A stretch of 64,000 nt of DNA from Corallochytrium limacisporum (GCA_002811645.1 PDIP01000007.1:18933-82932); one strand, 5' to 3'; shown: positions 28,711 through 38,987, counted from the first letter of the stretch. A program made the numbers and translations. Notes: generated from the letters alone by a model not told the origin.

Positions 28711-31700
28711 ATGGTGGGAGTAAAAGCGTCCACGGCCGAGGATCTGGCCGTCGCATTGGCAGCAGCCATCGTGACAGGAGACTCTGCGTCTGCGGTCACG
28801 GCCACTGTCACGGGAAACGGTTCTTACGCCGTCAACGGCGTAGCTGATCTCTCGTTTGCGACTGCAATTCGGGCCATTGCTCGCACAAACTACCAGAAAC
28901 TCTACGGAGAGGGTCCTACTCAGGCCTCTGAAACAGACACGTGGATCACCAAAGGTCCCCTGCTGGCAAAGCCTGGTAAGGACTACCAGACCGCACTCAA
29001 AGAACTTGAGACTCACCTGGAGATGCGCAACTTCCTTGTGAACATGGCGAGGCCTACCGTCGCAGATGTGGTCGTTTGGTGTGCTCTACGTACAAATCCT
29101 AGCTTTGCACGGGCCGTGGAATCTGCGGGATTCCAGAAGGGACAGCCAGCGGTCGCCCGGTGGTACCTTCATTGCAAGGCCCTGGAGCATTTCAGCACGG
29201 TGGAAGTGGTTTCTGCCGCGGCCGCCCCAGGTGCGGGTAAGGAAGGCAAAAAGACGAAGGGTGGCAAAGGTGACGCTGCAGCCGCTACGGCTGGTAGTAC
29301 CGTGGGTGGAAGTGATCTAGAGAGGTACGCGGAACTCCCCGACGCGGAGATGGGCAAGGTTGTCGTGCGCTTCCCGCCAGAGGCGTCCGGTTACCTGCAC
29401 ATTGGTCACGCCAAGGCAGCACTGCTCAATGCCATGTACGCACGTCGCTATAAGGGCAAGTTAATCCTGCGTTTCGATGATACAAACCCCGTGAAGGAGA
29501 AAGAAGAGTTTGAGAATGCCATTTTGCATGATCTGAAGCTGTTGAAGATCACACCAGACGTTCATAACCACACCAGTGATGTTTTCGATCTGCTGGCTGA
29601 GCTCTGTACTCGCATGATCAAGGAAGGCAATGCCTACGTTGATAACACTGACGTGGACACCATGCGTCAAGAACGAATGGACGGTATCGATTCAAAGAAC
29701 CGCAATCTGTCCGTGGACGAGAACATGCGCCTTTGGGGTGAGATGCAGAAGGGCTCTGATGAGGGGTTGTCCTGCTGTGTGCGTGCTAAGATTGACATGC
29801 AGGCAAAGAACAAGGCAATGCGGGACCCTGTGTTGTACCGCTGCTCGCTCGAGCCTCATGTCCGCACCGGCACCAAGTACAAAGCGTACCCCACTTACGA
29901 TCTAGCGTGCCCTATCACCGACTCCATTGATGGTGTCACACATGCCCTGAGAACTTCCGAGTACAATGATCGAAACGATCAGTATTGGTGGATCCTTGAT
30001 GCGCTCGGCATGCGTAAGCCTCTCATCGTGGACTACGCCCGTCTCAACATGGTCTACACTCTGCTCTCCAAGCGTAAATTGACATGGTTCGTTGAAAACG
30101 GTGTGGTCACGGGCTGGGACGATCCGCGCTTCCCTACGGTACGTGGTATCCGGCGCCGCGGTCTGACAGTTGAGGGTCTGACCGAGTTCATCGTCCAACA
30201 GGGCGCCAGCCGTTCTACCGTCCTCATGGAATGGGACAAGATCTGGGCTGTGAACAAGAAGGTCATAGACCCAACGGCTCCTCGCTACAATGCCGTCCTC
30301 GGCAGAACTGTTCTCAATATTGTAGACGCCAAGGCTGAGACCGTTGAAGTCCCGCTACACAAGAAGTTCCCCGAGATGGGCACAAAGATGATGGCCCGCG
30401 GTCCCAACGTGCTTCTGGAGGCCGAGGATGCCAAGGATATTATGAACGGCGAAGAAATCACACTCCTAGACTGGGGTAACGTAGTAGTAGACAAGGTAGA
30501 GAAGGACACTGACGGTACTGTGAGCTCGCTGCAGGCCCATCTGAATCTCAGCGGTGATGTCAAGAAGACCAAGAAGAAACTGCACTGGGTACTAGCCGAT
30601 GAAGCCAACGAGACCCCCATGATTTTGCAAGAATTTGATCTTCTGATTACTAAGCCTAAAATTGAGGAGGGGGATGAGTTTTTGGACTACGTCAATGAGA
30701 ACTCCAAACATGAGACTCCCATTATCGGCGAGCGTGCTCTAGGTTCCGTGAAGGAAGGCACCATTCTACAGCTGCAGCGCCGCGGGTTCGTCATTGTGGA
30801 TCGTGCCTACAATGCCAAATCCAAGGAGCCCATGGTGGTAATTCTCATCCCAGATGGCAAGACCAAGGGAATGAGCACCCTCAGCACCAAGGTACAGCCT
30901 ATTGGTGGCCGTACTAAGGACAAGACCATCCATGCCCCTCCAGTGAAGGCCGAGAACAAGAATGAGGCTGTGCAGGCCAACGGTGGCGCAGTGGACTCCG
31001 ACATGGAGGCCAAGATCGCTGCTCAGGGCAACAAGGTGCGCGAACTGAAGGCGGCGAAGGCTGATCCTGCCACCATCAAGGCAGAGGTGGCCAAACTGCT
31101 GGAGCTCAAGGCCTTGGCCGGTGTGAGCACTGGTGGCCGAGAGTCCAAAAAGAAGGGCAATAAGGATCAGGCTGCTGCCAACGGTGGCGCCGAAAAGCCC
31201 AAGGAGATTGACTTCAATTCACTGTCCCCTGAGGCCAAATCAGTTGCGGATGCTATTGCCGCAGACGCGGAAAAGGTTAAGAATTTACAGATCTCTGGCG
31301 GTGCCCAGGAAGAGGTCATGGCCCTGGTGAAAGAAATGAACACCAAGAAGGATAAGTTTAAGCAGATCACTGGTATTGCCTACAAGGCTCCCAAGAAGAA
31401 GAAGGACAATGATGCCAACCTTACAGAGGAGGAGAAGGAGAAGCGTAAAGCGGAGAAGGAGGCCATTAAGAAGGCTCGTATGGAGGCGCAGAAAGCTGCA
31501 GAGAAGGAGCGGAAGAAGGAGAAGAAGGCCCAACAGAAGACAGTGTCCAAGGCCGCGTCAGGTGCTGCAGGTGCCTCTGGTGGTGAGACTGGCAACCAGG
31601 ACGGCATCCAAAACCTGAAAGAGGGCGAGTTTGCGGAATGGTACCAGGAAGTCCTGACGAAGGCTGAGATGCTTGAGTACTACGATATTTCGGGCTGCTA

Positions 31701-33150
31701 CATCCTGCGTCCGTGGTCATACGAAATGTGGGAGATTGTCAAGACCTGGTTCGATGCCCGCATCAAGACCATAGGTGTGAAAAACTGCTACTTCCCAATG
31801 TTTGTGAGCAAGGCTGCCTTGGAGAAGGAAAAGGATCACATCGACGACTTCTCTCCGGAGGTGGCCTGGGTGACACATAGTGGTCAGTCCCAGATGGAGG
31901 TGCCCATTGCTATCCGTCCCACCTCGGAGACCGTTATGTATCCCGTCTACAGCAAGTGGATCCGTTCTCACCGTGATCTGCCGTTGTTATTGAATCAGTG
32001 GAACAACGTCGTCCGTTGGGAGTTCAAGCATCCGCAGCCTTTCCTGCGTACTCGCGAGTTCCTGTGGCAGGAGGGCCATACTGCTCACCCAACATGGCAG
32101 TCCGCGGAAGCGGAAGTTTTGGTAATCCTTGACTGGTACCGCGGCATCTACGAGCAGCTTATGGCCGTCCCCGTCGTGCCCGGTCGCAAAACGGAGAAAG
32201 AGAAGTTTGCCGGTGGCCACCACACGACAACCGTCGAAGCCTACATCCCAGCCTCCGGCCGAGCAATCCAAGGTGGCACCTCCCACTGTCTCGGTGAGAA
32301 CTTTAGCCGCATGTTCGACATTCGCTACGCGGACCCCACCAAGGCTGGCCAAGAAGACACCATGACCTACGTTGTTCAGAACTCATGGGGTATTACGACT
32401 CGCACCATCGGTGTGATGGTCATGGTTCACGGTGACAACAAGGGCCTTGTGCTGCCTCCTCGGATGGCCTCTGTACAGGCCGTGATCATACCCTGTGGTA
32501 TCACCGCAGCCATGTCCGAAGAAGACAAGAACAAGCTCCTAGACAAGTGCCACAGCCTGGCTAAGGAGCTCGCACCCGTAGCCAACAACGGCAACCCTGC
32601 TGCCGTGCCGAAAATTACCCGTGACTACCTCCGCGTCATCACGGACACCGCGGAACACGTCAGCCCCGGATGGAAGTTCAACCATTACGAAGTCAAAGGC
32701 GTGCCCGTCCGACTCGAGCTCGGTCCCCGTGACTTGGCAGCCAATCAAGTTTTGGCTGTGCGCCGTGACACTGGAGAGAAGGTTGCGTTGAGCATGGATG
32801 GCCTTGCAGACTCCCTGGCCGAGCTTCTGGAAACGATGCAGGCCGACATGTTGGCACGTGCCACCAAGGAACGGGACGAGCGCGTGCTGGTGGTCGAAAC
32901 CTGGCCCGAATTCATCAAAGCCCTGGAGCGCGGCTGTCTGTGCATAGTGCCCTGGTGCCGCCGCACAGAGTGTGAAGACGACATCAAGGATTCCTCCAAA
33001 GGTGCCGATGAGACTCCTGGCGCTCCATCTATGGGCGCCAAGTCCCTGTGTATTCCCTTCAAGCAACCCAAGGAGATCACGGCCGATTCCAAGTGTGTTA
33101 AGTGTGGTCAGAAGGCTTTAGTGTACTGCATGTTTGGGCGTAGCTATTGA
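28711..33150 (+). CDS. EPRS1: Bifunctional glutamyl-prolyl-tRNA synthetase
   Basis: A 1479-residue fusion. Residues 1-170 are a GST-like domain. The class I GluRS follows, with HIGH at 230-233 and the KMSKS-like LLSKRKL at 451-457. A linker carries two WHEP repeats (about 765-805 and 839-890) and a Lys/Glu-rich stretch. Class II ProRS runs from about 962 to the end, with motif 2 around VRWEFKHPQPFLRTREF (about 1101), motif 3 at GLVLPPRMASVQ, and a C-terminal zinc-binding region with Cys pairs, ending at GRSY. It charges tRNA-Glu and tRNA-Pro in the cytosol. The two enzymes are separate in fungi and plants; the fusion is known from animals and close protist relatives. Animals carry three or more WHEP repeats, so two is on the low side. 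ATG at 28711. Confidence 0.97.
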   Translation: MVGVKASTAEDLAVALAAAIVTGDSASAVTATVTGNGSYAVNGVADLSFATAIRAIARTNYQKLYGEGPTQASETDTWITKGPLLAKPGKDYQTALKELETHLEMRNFLVNMARPTVADVVVWCALRTNPSFARAVESAGFQKGQPAVARWYLHCKALEHFSTVEVVSAAAAPGAGKEGKKTKGGKGDAAAATAGSTVGGSDLERYAELPDAEMGKVVVRFPPEASGYLHIGHAKAALLNAMYARRYKGKLILRFDDTNPVKEKEEFENAILHDLKLLKITPDVHNHTSDVFDLLAELCTRMIKEGNAYVDNTDVDTMRQERMDGIDSKNRNLSVDENMRLWGEMQKGSDEGLSCCVRAKIDMQAKNKAMRDPVLYRCSLEPHVRTGTKYKAYPTYDLACPITDSIDGVTHALRTSEYNDRNDQYWWILDALGMRKPLIVDYARLNMVYTLLSKRKLTWFVENGVVTGWDDPRFPTVRGIRRRGLTVEGLTEFIVQQGASRSTVLMEWDKIWAVNKKVIDPTAPRYNAVLGRTVLNIVDAKAETVEVPLHKKFPEMGTKMMARGPNVLLEAEDAKDIMNGEEITLLDWGNVVVDKVEKDTDGTVSSLQAHLNLSGDVKKTKKKLHWVLADEANETPMILQEFDLLITKPKIEEGDEFLDYVNENSKHETPIIGERALGSVKEGTILQLQRRGFVIVDRAYNAKSKEPMVVILIPDGKTKGMSTLSTKVQPIGGRTKDKTIHAPPVKAENKNEAVQANGGAVDSDMEAKIAAQGNKVRELKAAKADPATIKAEVAKLLELKALAGVSTGGRESKKKGNKDQAAANGGAEKPKEIDFNSLSPEAKSVADAIAADAEKVKNLQISGGAQEEVMALVKEMNTKKDKFKQITGIAYKAPKKKKDNDANLTEEEKEKRKAEKEAIKKARMEAQKAAEKERKKEKKAQQKTVSKAASGAAGASGGETGNQDGIQNLKEGEFAEWYQEVLTKAEMLEYYDISGCYILRPWSYEMWEIVKTWFDARIKTIGVKNCYFPMFVSKAALEKEKDHIDDFSPEVAWVTHSGQSQMEVPIAIRPTSETVMYPVYSKWIRSHRDLPLLLNQWNNVVRWEFKHPQPFLRTREFLWQEGHTAHPTWQSAEAEVLVILDWYRGIYEQLMAVPVVPGRKTEKEKFAGGHHTTTVEAYIPASGRAIQGGTSHCLGENFSRMFDIRYADPTKAGQEDTMTYVVQNSWGITTRTIGVMVMVHGDNKGLVLPPRMASVQAVIIPCGITAAMSEEDKNKLLDKCHSLAKELAPVANNGNPAAVPKITRDYLRVITDTAEHVSPGWKFNHYEVKGVPVRLELGPRDLAANQVLAVRRDTGEKVALSMDGLADSLAELLETMQADMLARATKERDERVLVVETWPEFIKALERGCLCIVPWCRRTECEDDIKDSSKGADETPGAPSMGAKSLCIPFKQPKEITADSKCVKCGQKALVYCMFGRSY

Positions 33151-33263
33151 GTCAGCAAGACTCAAGGAGTCCGACACGGTTCCCTTGTAGGCATAAGAAA
33201 GGGAACTTAATATACATTCCACTAGATCATCTATGTATCAATTTGTACTGTGAGCACGCATTC

Positions 33264-34481
33264 TCAGCTGAAGCGGTGCACATGGGTATCTACGAAAGCC
33301 CGCGCTGGACCGACTGCCTCGCTGGCCGACGGACCTCCGGGCAGGAGTGGACCATAGTCCATGACGTACCCGGAGCGCACCATGGACGTGACGCAGGGCA
33401 AGAACAGGTCCATACCACTTGCACTGTCTTCAGGTTCTGTTCCGGCACGCGATCCTGATGCCGCTGGGGATGACCGCGACGCGAGATCGCACAGCGAGTT
33501 GCCAATAATGATCATATAGTCTTGTTTCCTGTTTCCTGTGCATGATGACGATGATGGTGATGACGAGGAAGGACCATTGCCCTGCTGTTCGTCCCAATTC
33601 ACCGCCATCAACCGATCGTACAGCCGTGCCGGACAGTGGGGCATGTAGAAAACCGTCAACTCCTGCCGCTCCTTGCAGCATCGCTCGCCGCCCTCGTTGT
33701 GTGGAATGAAGGAAAGCCGGTCTCTACCACCATCCGCACTGTTACGCAGCTCGGTGTCGAGAAGCTCAAGCGCAGATAGTTCGCCCGCGGTTTGCATGGG
33801 ATCGAAGAGTTCGATATCTATGCTTGGTTCGGTGGGACGTTCGGTCGGCGATGGTCCCTGGTTGGTACCCCCACCATCTGGTTCGAGTTCGCACAGTACC
33901 TTCCTCAGTAAGGGTCGCAAGCAATCCACAAGAAAGGCCAGCTGCAGCGCCGGGAGTTCGGCCTTTGAAAAGCAACCAATTCCGTAGCCAACGATAACGA
34001 TCCTGTGGCCGTCAATGATTTTCGACCGCCAGTCCGCAAGAGGCGCCCAAACTCCGCTTTGGTTGTTGCTTGCACCGTGTACTGCCCTGCGCAGGGCAAT
34101 ATCCACCCGTTTCCGCACCGAAAATAATGGATCCTCTCGAATATCGATCTGTGGAGTTGTCTCGTCCGTCGCCACACGTTGCCACCGACGGCGAGCACAT
34201 CCGAGCGACTCCAAAGCATGCCGTGCCTCAGCACCGGTCGCTGGCAACGTCGACCGCGGATCCGTCCATGCACTTCGCAGCAGTTCATCTGTCTGTCCAA
34301 GCGCGAGGCTCAAATTCAGACTCTGCGCAACGGAACGGATTGCCGTATTTGTGTCCGTGGTGTCAGATTTCTGTGGTACCTGCTTCTGCTGGCTTTCATA
34401 GGCTTTACGGAACCGTTGCTTTTGTTTGCGACTAAGCACAAACTCAAAACCATCTGAATCTATCGGTCCTTTGTTACCCAT
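33264..34481 (-). CDS. SRRD: SRR1-domain protein (SRRD/SRR1 family)
   Basis: A 405-residue protein from ATG 34481; the frame is open three codons further upstream, without an ATG. The N-terminus reads MGNKGPIDSDGFEFVLSRKQ, and its Gly2 could be myristoylated (weak inference). The SRR1 domain spans roughly residues 155-345, recognised by HRIVIVGYGIGCFSKAELPALQLAFLVDCL, ELFDPMQTAGELSALELL and FYMPHCPARLYDRLMAVNW. SRR1 proteins act in plant light/clock signalling, yeast Ber1 affects microtubule stability, and human SRRD is linked to haem regulation; the biochemistry is unknown. An inserted Ser-rich stretch lies near 320. Convergent with EPRS, 113 bp apart. Confidence 0.85.
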   Translation of the reverse strand: MGNKGPIDSDGFEFVLSRKQKQRFRKAYESQQKQVPQKSDTTDTNTAIRSVAQSLNLSLALGQTDELLRSAWTDPRSTLPATGAEARHALESLGCARRRWQRVATDETTPQIDIREDPLFSVRKRVDIALRRAVHGASNNQSGVWAPLADWRSKIIDGHRIVIVGYGIGCFSKAELPALQLAFLVDCLRPLLRKVLCELEPDGGGTNQGPSPTERPTEPSIDIELFDPMQTAGELSALELLDTELRNSADGGRDRLSFIPHNEGGERCCKERQELTVFYMPHCPARLYDRLMAVNWDEQQGNGPSSSSPSSSSCTGNRKQDYMIIIGNSLCDLASRSSPAASGSRAGTEPEDSASGMDLFLPCVTSMVRSGYVMDYGPLLPGGPSASEAVGPARAFVDTHVHRFS

Positions 34482-35028
34482 GGCTTTCACTTTTAGTTTC
34501 TCGTTCCCTAAACCGATCTTGTTTGTGAACTACAAACCGAGTACGCTACCCAGGCTCGTGCACTTTCATGCTGTTGATATCAGTGGTGTGAGCCATCGTT
34601 ATCAAATTTCGTCTCCGTTTCGTTGATGCTATAGTTCTTCACACAAAGTCTCGATTCTTTACATCCTGGTCGCAAACTGCCAAAGTCATGATAAAAACGG
34701 TGGCGTCATTTCAACTGATGGCTCTGAAGTACCCAGAGCAGCCCTATCACCCGCCACGCGGGGAACGGAGGGAGGGACGGAAGGGAAGCTGCGAAAGGGA
34801 GGACTGGGGGAGGGGAAGAGGTGCACTGCCATGGGAGCGAGTGTCCGGCCAGGACAGTCTCTGTCGTCTCCGTTCGGACGGGTACTTTTTCGCGAGCACT
34901 GGCCAGAGCAGATTAGCGGTCTAAATAGTCTTTGTCCTTCGCATCTCAATATGTAACTGGTCAATTCCAATATGAAGTCATAAAGCACTGTTCTGAGGGA
35001 GAACAAAGCGCTATATTTACAGCCGGAT
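34482..35028. other. Divergent SRRD/NAA80 intergenic region
   Basis: 547 bp with two 5' ends and ordinary composition apart from a G-rich patch at 34759-34820. No C/G palindrome and no supported gene. Confidence 0.5.
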
Positions 35029-35607
35029 ATGGAGATCAAATCCATTGCAGACCTGGACCGCGATCCTTGGTGGGGCCGGGCAGCGGATCTGCTGAACTCG
35101 GAGTGGCCACGCTCCAAGAGCACTCGAATAGCTTCATTGGAGCGCATAGTTTCTGGGAATGGTGCGGATCATGGCCTACCGGCTGCCTGGGTTGGTATCA
35201 TAGAAGGAGAGGTGGTTGCATTTACGCAACTTTCGCCTACCACTGGCACTGCAGGTGATGGTGAGGTGAAGATCACCACATGTGCCATCATGGAAAACCT
35301 GGTCGTGTCCAAGTCTAAGCGTGGCCAGAAATTGGGAAAAGGTATGCTAGAATTTGCAGAGGATCACTGTCGACGTCACGCAGTTGGCCGCTTACAGCTC
35401 TCCACAACGACTGCGGAAGACTTCTACCGCCGCTGCGGCTATATCGACGGTGCGCGGGATGTGCAGCCACGGAACAAAGTATTAGCACGCTTTGGGCGCG
35501 GAGATGGAGGGACTGGTGACGCCGTACCCGCATTTTTGCAGCAGGGCACCGAGAGCTCTGGATTGACTAACGAGAACAGAGCGTGGCTAATGAAAGATCT
35601 CTTATGA
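35029..35607 (+). CDS. NAA80: NAA80-like GNAT acetyltransferase (actin N-terminal acetyltransferase family)
   Basis: A 192-residue GNAT enzyme. DLLNSEWPRSKSTRIASLE near residues 20-38 and FYRRCGYIDGA near 138-148 match NAA80 (NAT6/FUS2), and the acetyl-CoA loop QKLGKG lies at 100-105 (Q/RxxGxG). The central strand MENLVVSKSKRG is the usual beta4. In animals NAA80 acetylates the processed acidic N-terminus of actin in the cytosol. The profilin-binding proline tract of human NAA80 is not present. The short C-terminal tail (150-192) is polar. ATG at 35029. A generic N-acetyltransferase is the alternative, but the WPRS motif argues for NAA80. AATAAA lies 38 nt past the stop. Confidence 0.8.
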   Translation: MEIKSIADLDRDPWWGRAADLLNSEWPRSKSTRIASLERIVSGNGADHGLPAAWVGIIEGEVVAFTQLSPTTGTAGDGEVKITTCAIMENLVVSKSKRGQKLGKGMLEFAEDHCRRHAVGRLQLSTTTAEDFYRRCGYIDGARDVQPRNKVLARFGRGDGGTGDAVPAFLQQGTESSGLTNENRAWLMKDLL

Positions 35608-35645
35608 TTGTCAGTTTGCAATATCCCAACAGTACATCAAGTGTG

Positions 35646-35651
35646 AATAAA
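35646..35651 (+). other. AATAAA polyadenylation signal
   Basis: Canonical hexamer 38 nt after the NAA80-like stop codon. Confidence 0.6.
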
Positions 35652-36411
35652 CTGTTAAAGAATGAAAGCAGATGCTCTGTGTTTCGAGACATTTGATTGT
35701 TGCCATTCCGTTCCAGACGATCATCGCTAAGCACAGCACACCGTGGGGTGTCCGTGTCCGCACCTCACAATTACTTTAATGATATATTAGGTTTTTCAGT
35801 TATGATTTCGGATGAGAAAACGGCGGGTGAGGGGAAGGACTGCAGGAGCTCGGATGCGGGGAGGAATGCCCGGAGCAAGCACACACGGCGGTGGTCCTCC
35901 TCCTCTGCCCGCACCGGGAGACGCGAGGGGCTCCCCACCCGCGTCACAGTCGTTCCGCGCTAGGTGCAGGCCGCCGGCTGAGAACGGCAGGGGAGGGGAG
36001 GGAGAGAGGAAACGAAAAAATATTGATCTGACCGTGATATTGAGGGTGGCGGGGAAGGAGAGGGGGAGAGTGAGGGAAGCGGGGAGGAAATCGGCCCCCG
36101 ATTGGGCCCGCCAGCCAGCCCAGCACAGCCAGCCACGGAAGACGGGCCAAAAAATCGGCACTCGCCCGCCCGGCTTTTTTGGTCTTCCTTGTCTGCCTTT
36201 GGGTACACAAAATCAACGATTCCCTGCTTCGCTGGTGAGACGAAGCGGCCAAGAACAAAGAACACGTCCCTCTGCCTCTGCCCTTTTTCACCGTCGTCGC
36301 CGCCCTTTTTTATTTCCTTGCTGCGTACGTTGGCGCTGCCGGCCGATAGCGATAACAAGGCAATGAGGGAGGACGAAGAAAAGTTATATTCAATTCTTAT
36401 CTCTCCCCTCG

Positions 36412-36429
36412 TCTCTCTCTCTCTCTCTG
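36412..36429. repeat. (CT)n microsatellite
   Basis: Perfect CT repeat; more interrupted CT tracts follow to about 36463, directly before the C/G palindromes. Confidence 0.85.
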
Positions 36430-36470
36430 TGACTCTCCCTCTCTCTCTCCTTCTCTCTCTGTCTCCACTT

Positions 36471-36489
36471 CCCCGGGGCCCCCCGGGGG
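36471..36489. repeat. Tandem C/G palindromes
   Basis: A CCCCGGGG copy (36471-36478) is immediately followed by C6/G5 (36479-36489). A third copy, C6/G10, lies at 36554-36569. Confidence 0.9.
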
Positions 36490-36553
36490 CAGGGGTCTCG
36501 CGATTTATTTCCTTAATTTTTTTCATTCCTTGGCCGAGGCCAAGCGAAGGGAG

Positions 36554-36569
36554 CCCCCCGGGGGGGGGG
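36554..36569. repeat. C6/G10 palindrome
   Basis: C-run/G-run palindrome of the same type as at 36471-36489, in the promoter-side gap of the lipid phosphatase gene. Confidence 0.9.
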
Positions 36570-37083
36570 TCAGTGTGGCCCGTTTACCCAATCGCAGCGC
36601 CGCTTTCTCAGCAGAAACACAAGTTAGCAGCGCGTCTTAGCCCCTGCCTGTTCGGGTCGGGTCGGTTTGACAGGAGAACCCCCCCCCCCGGGTTGCGGTG
36701 GCAGGTGGTGGTGAATCCGTCTAATACTACACACGGTCCGGTCCGTCAGTTGGCTGGTTTCGCCTCGTTCTTTCTGTCTGTCTCGCTCTCTCTCTGCTAC
36801 ATTTTGGTTGCTCTCAGTTTGCGGTAGAGTGGCAACCTAAACACACCCCCCCTTTCTTTTGACCCAAAGCAAAGTTGGTATCCCAGTTTTTTATTAAGTC
36901 CTTGTTGTCCCCCCCCGGGTGTGATCGATCTTCGTACCCTCAACGGGGGGGGGGAGATGGGTTGTTATACACTTACAGTAATACCTACGAACCCATTCGG
37001 ATCAAAAGTTAATAAAAAGAAAGGAACTTGGGGTGGGGGGGAGGGGACGCGACAGGAGGGGAGGGCCCGAAGGGAAGAGGGAA

Positions 37084-37093
37084 CCCCCCGGGG
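37084..37093. repeat. C6/G4 palindrome
   Basis: C-run/G-run palindrome about 570 bp upstream of the lipid phosphatase start. Confidence 0.85.
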
Positions 37094-37664
37094 AGAGGGG
37101 GACCCATGGTCCAGCCATTTTCTTGCTGCGCGCGATGGAATCTTCCTTTTTTTCTGGACACACCAAGGCACACACATGCTCAGTAATGACAAGCCAAGGG
37201 GGCACAAGAAAAAGGGAGAGAGGGGGGGGAGAGACGAGGCTGCAAGACAAAATGAAACATAATCGAGAGAGGCATGAGATAGAAAAGAAAACGAAAGGAC
37301 CAAAAAAAAAAGAACGGAAGCATACACCCACCCACCCAACATTGGTAGACTTTGAAGGAATAGTGGAGGAAGGGGGGAGGGTATTCCATTTGGGCCCGTC
37401 TGCTGGTTGGTAACGGGCGGCGGGGAAGGGGGGGGGGCGCACGCCCGCGACTGGGTGGTTCTGCACGGGGCCTTCTTGGACGCGCCCGGTTTTTTTTTTG
37501 GTTTCAATGTTTGATTTCGTGGACCATGGAATGGCTGGTATTTGATGCTGTGATAGATTTAGAGAGAATGATGAAGATTATGTGTAATGTCCACTGTGTA
37601 TGCGTGCATTGATTTAGTTGTATCAAAGTAGCCAAAGTAAGACGCACCCTTACCACCCAGCACG

Positions 37665-38909
37665 ATGGGTAACGGATCAGCAACTGCTGCAAAGGCGGGG
37701 CGCCGCTCCTTTAAGGAAGACACAAAGAACTTCTTTAAGCATCTCAATTGGGGTCTTGCAATAAGTGCGATCATCCTTGCGATTTGTAATTTGGTGGCAT
37801 CAGCCGTCATGGATCTGAGTCCTCGGTGGCTGTCAAGGATCGACTATCCGCGATATTCCGGACAACCCACTTCGGAACAGGTAACGAATGTGATGCTCTA
37901 TTTTTACGACATTTTTTGTGCCATTATCTTCATTGTACCGATGGAGATGATGTTTGTTGTATCAGAGCCCATGCTTTGGCGAGTGGTTCGCGGTTTTAAC
38001 TTTTGGATTGCATCGGGCTATGCGGTACTGGCTGCGAGTTTTATGGTCGACGTACTCAAGATTTACGTCTCCGAGCCTCGGCCTGATTTCATCGCACGTT
38101 GCTTTGGCAATCCCTATGCGGTAGCGTTTCCAATTGATGATTTGAGCGCATGTACAGCGGACACGGATGATAAGGACCTTCGGGCCGGCCTGAAGTCCTA
38201 TCCTAGTGGCCATGCCACTGGCGGCGTGTCAGTCGCGTTCTTTGTAGGCCTGTACTACGTGTGGATGCCGTTTTACAGTCAGCTACGCCGAGACGGTATG
38301 CAACACCGGATGCATCAACTCTTTCGTATCACAAACGGTGTATACAATGAGTGGATTAAGCAATGTCTACTGACTCTGCTAGCGGTGGGAATCTTTTTAA
38401 CTGGTTTCATGATCGGCGCGTCACGCATTGTGGATTTCCGGCACCATCCCTGGGATGTGAATGCTGGCGCAATATTGGGAATGGTGGGTGCCATCTTTGG
38501 GTTCTCAGCCGCTGTGGCGTACGACTACCGACTTAATGACGCAGTCATCGCTGTGGAAAGGCCAACCACGAGTGCTACATCAATTGGCAAGGTAGAGAGT
38601 GGCGCGAACGGTATGGACAATCGCCAGTCAGAGCACATTTACAGCGCCCCAGTCTTCCCGAATGGCCGCGTGGATGCAAGCTCCAGCTATGGAGGATACT
38701 CCTCCACACACAGTGGGAATGACCGCAGCTCCGCTGGCGGCATTTCGTCTGTCTATGACCAGGTCCACAAGCCGGGTGAGCGCCTCCCAGAGACGCCCGG
38801 CTCCGGCACCAGCAGCAACTATGTTCCGCCGAGTGTCAACGGAAGAAGGATCAACAAGAAGAGCCACAGCCAACAGCAGTTGGAAACCGTGCACAGTCAA
38901 GATGAATAA
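37665..38909 (+). CDS. PAP2-family lipid phosphate phosphatase
   Basis: A 414-residue integral membrane enzyme. All three PAP2 motifs are intact: K132 with EPRP (R139, P140), PSGH at 180-183, and SR-x5-H-x3-D at S253, R254, H260 and D264. About six hydrophobic segments occur (near 30-52, 80-102, 112-132, 190-205, 232-252, 266-287), the standard layout. Such enzymes dephosphorylate phosphatidate, LPA, S1P or diacylglycerol pyrophosphate on the lumenal or outer face. The C-terminal 120 residues are a Ser/Gly-rich cytosolic tail. The start MGNGS could allow N-myristoylation (inference). ATG at 37665. An AATAAA overlaps the stop codon. Convergent with the F-box gene, 78 bp apart. Confidence 0.93.
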   Translation: MGNGSATAAKAGRRSFKEDTKNFFKHLNWGLAISAIILAICNLVASAVMDLSPRWLSRIDYPRYSGQPTSEQVTNVMLYFYDIFCAIIFIVPMEMMFVVSEPMLWRVVRGFNFWIASGYAVLAASFMVDVLKIYVSEPRPDFIARCFGNPYAVAFPIDDLSACTADTDDKDLRAGLKSYPSGHATGGVSVAFFVGLYYVWMPFYSQLRRDGMQHRMHQLFRITNGVYNEWIKQCLLTLLAVGIFLTGFMIGASRIVDFRHHPWDVNAGAILGMVGAIFGFSAAVAYDYRLNDAVIAVERPTTSATSIGKVESGANGMDNRQSEHIYSAPVFPNGRVDASSSYGGYSSTHSGNDRSSAGGISSVYDQVHKPGERLPETPGSGTSSNYVPPSVNGRRINKKSHSQQQLETVHSQDE

Positions 38910-38910
38910 A
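38905..38910 (+). other. AATAAA overlapping the phosphatase stop codon
   Basis: The hexamer covers the last sense codon and the TAA stop (38907-38909). If used as the poly(A) signal, the 3' UTR would be only some 20-30 nt, fitting the 78-bp convergent gap. Confidence 0.4.
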
Positions 38911-38987
38911 TACACACAAAATGTATATAACGTAGTACATGTGTCAAGAGTTATATGACACCCTCGTATGGCTATAGTACATCTCCT

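Larger units (their letters stand above)
35608..37664. other. Low-complexity island upstream of the lipid phosphatase
   Basis: 2 kb between two plus-strand genes. Purine-rich at 35960-36090, CT-rich at 36400-36465, with C/G palindromes at 36471-36489 (two in tandem), 36554-36569 and 37084-37093, plus a C10 run at 36679-36689, a G10 run at 36945-36955 and further G-rich tracts at 37031-37060. Open frames reach 241 codons but encode Ser/Leu/Pro or Arg/Lys-rich low-complexity peptides and are not credible genes. It resembles the 14.4-18.3 kb interval. Confidence 0.7.

Noticed and set aside
36102-36827. 241-codon open frame upstream of the lipid phosphatase
   Set aside because: Runs through CT repeats and C/G palindromes; no conserved segment.
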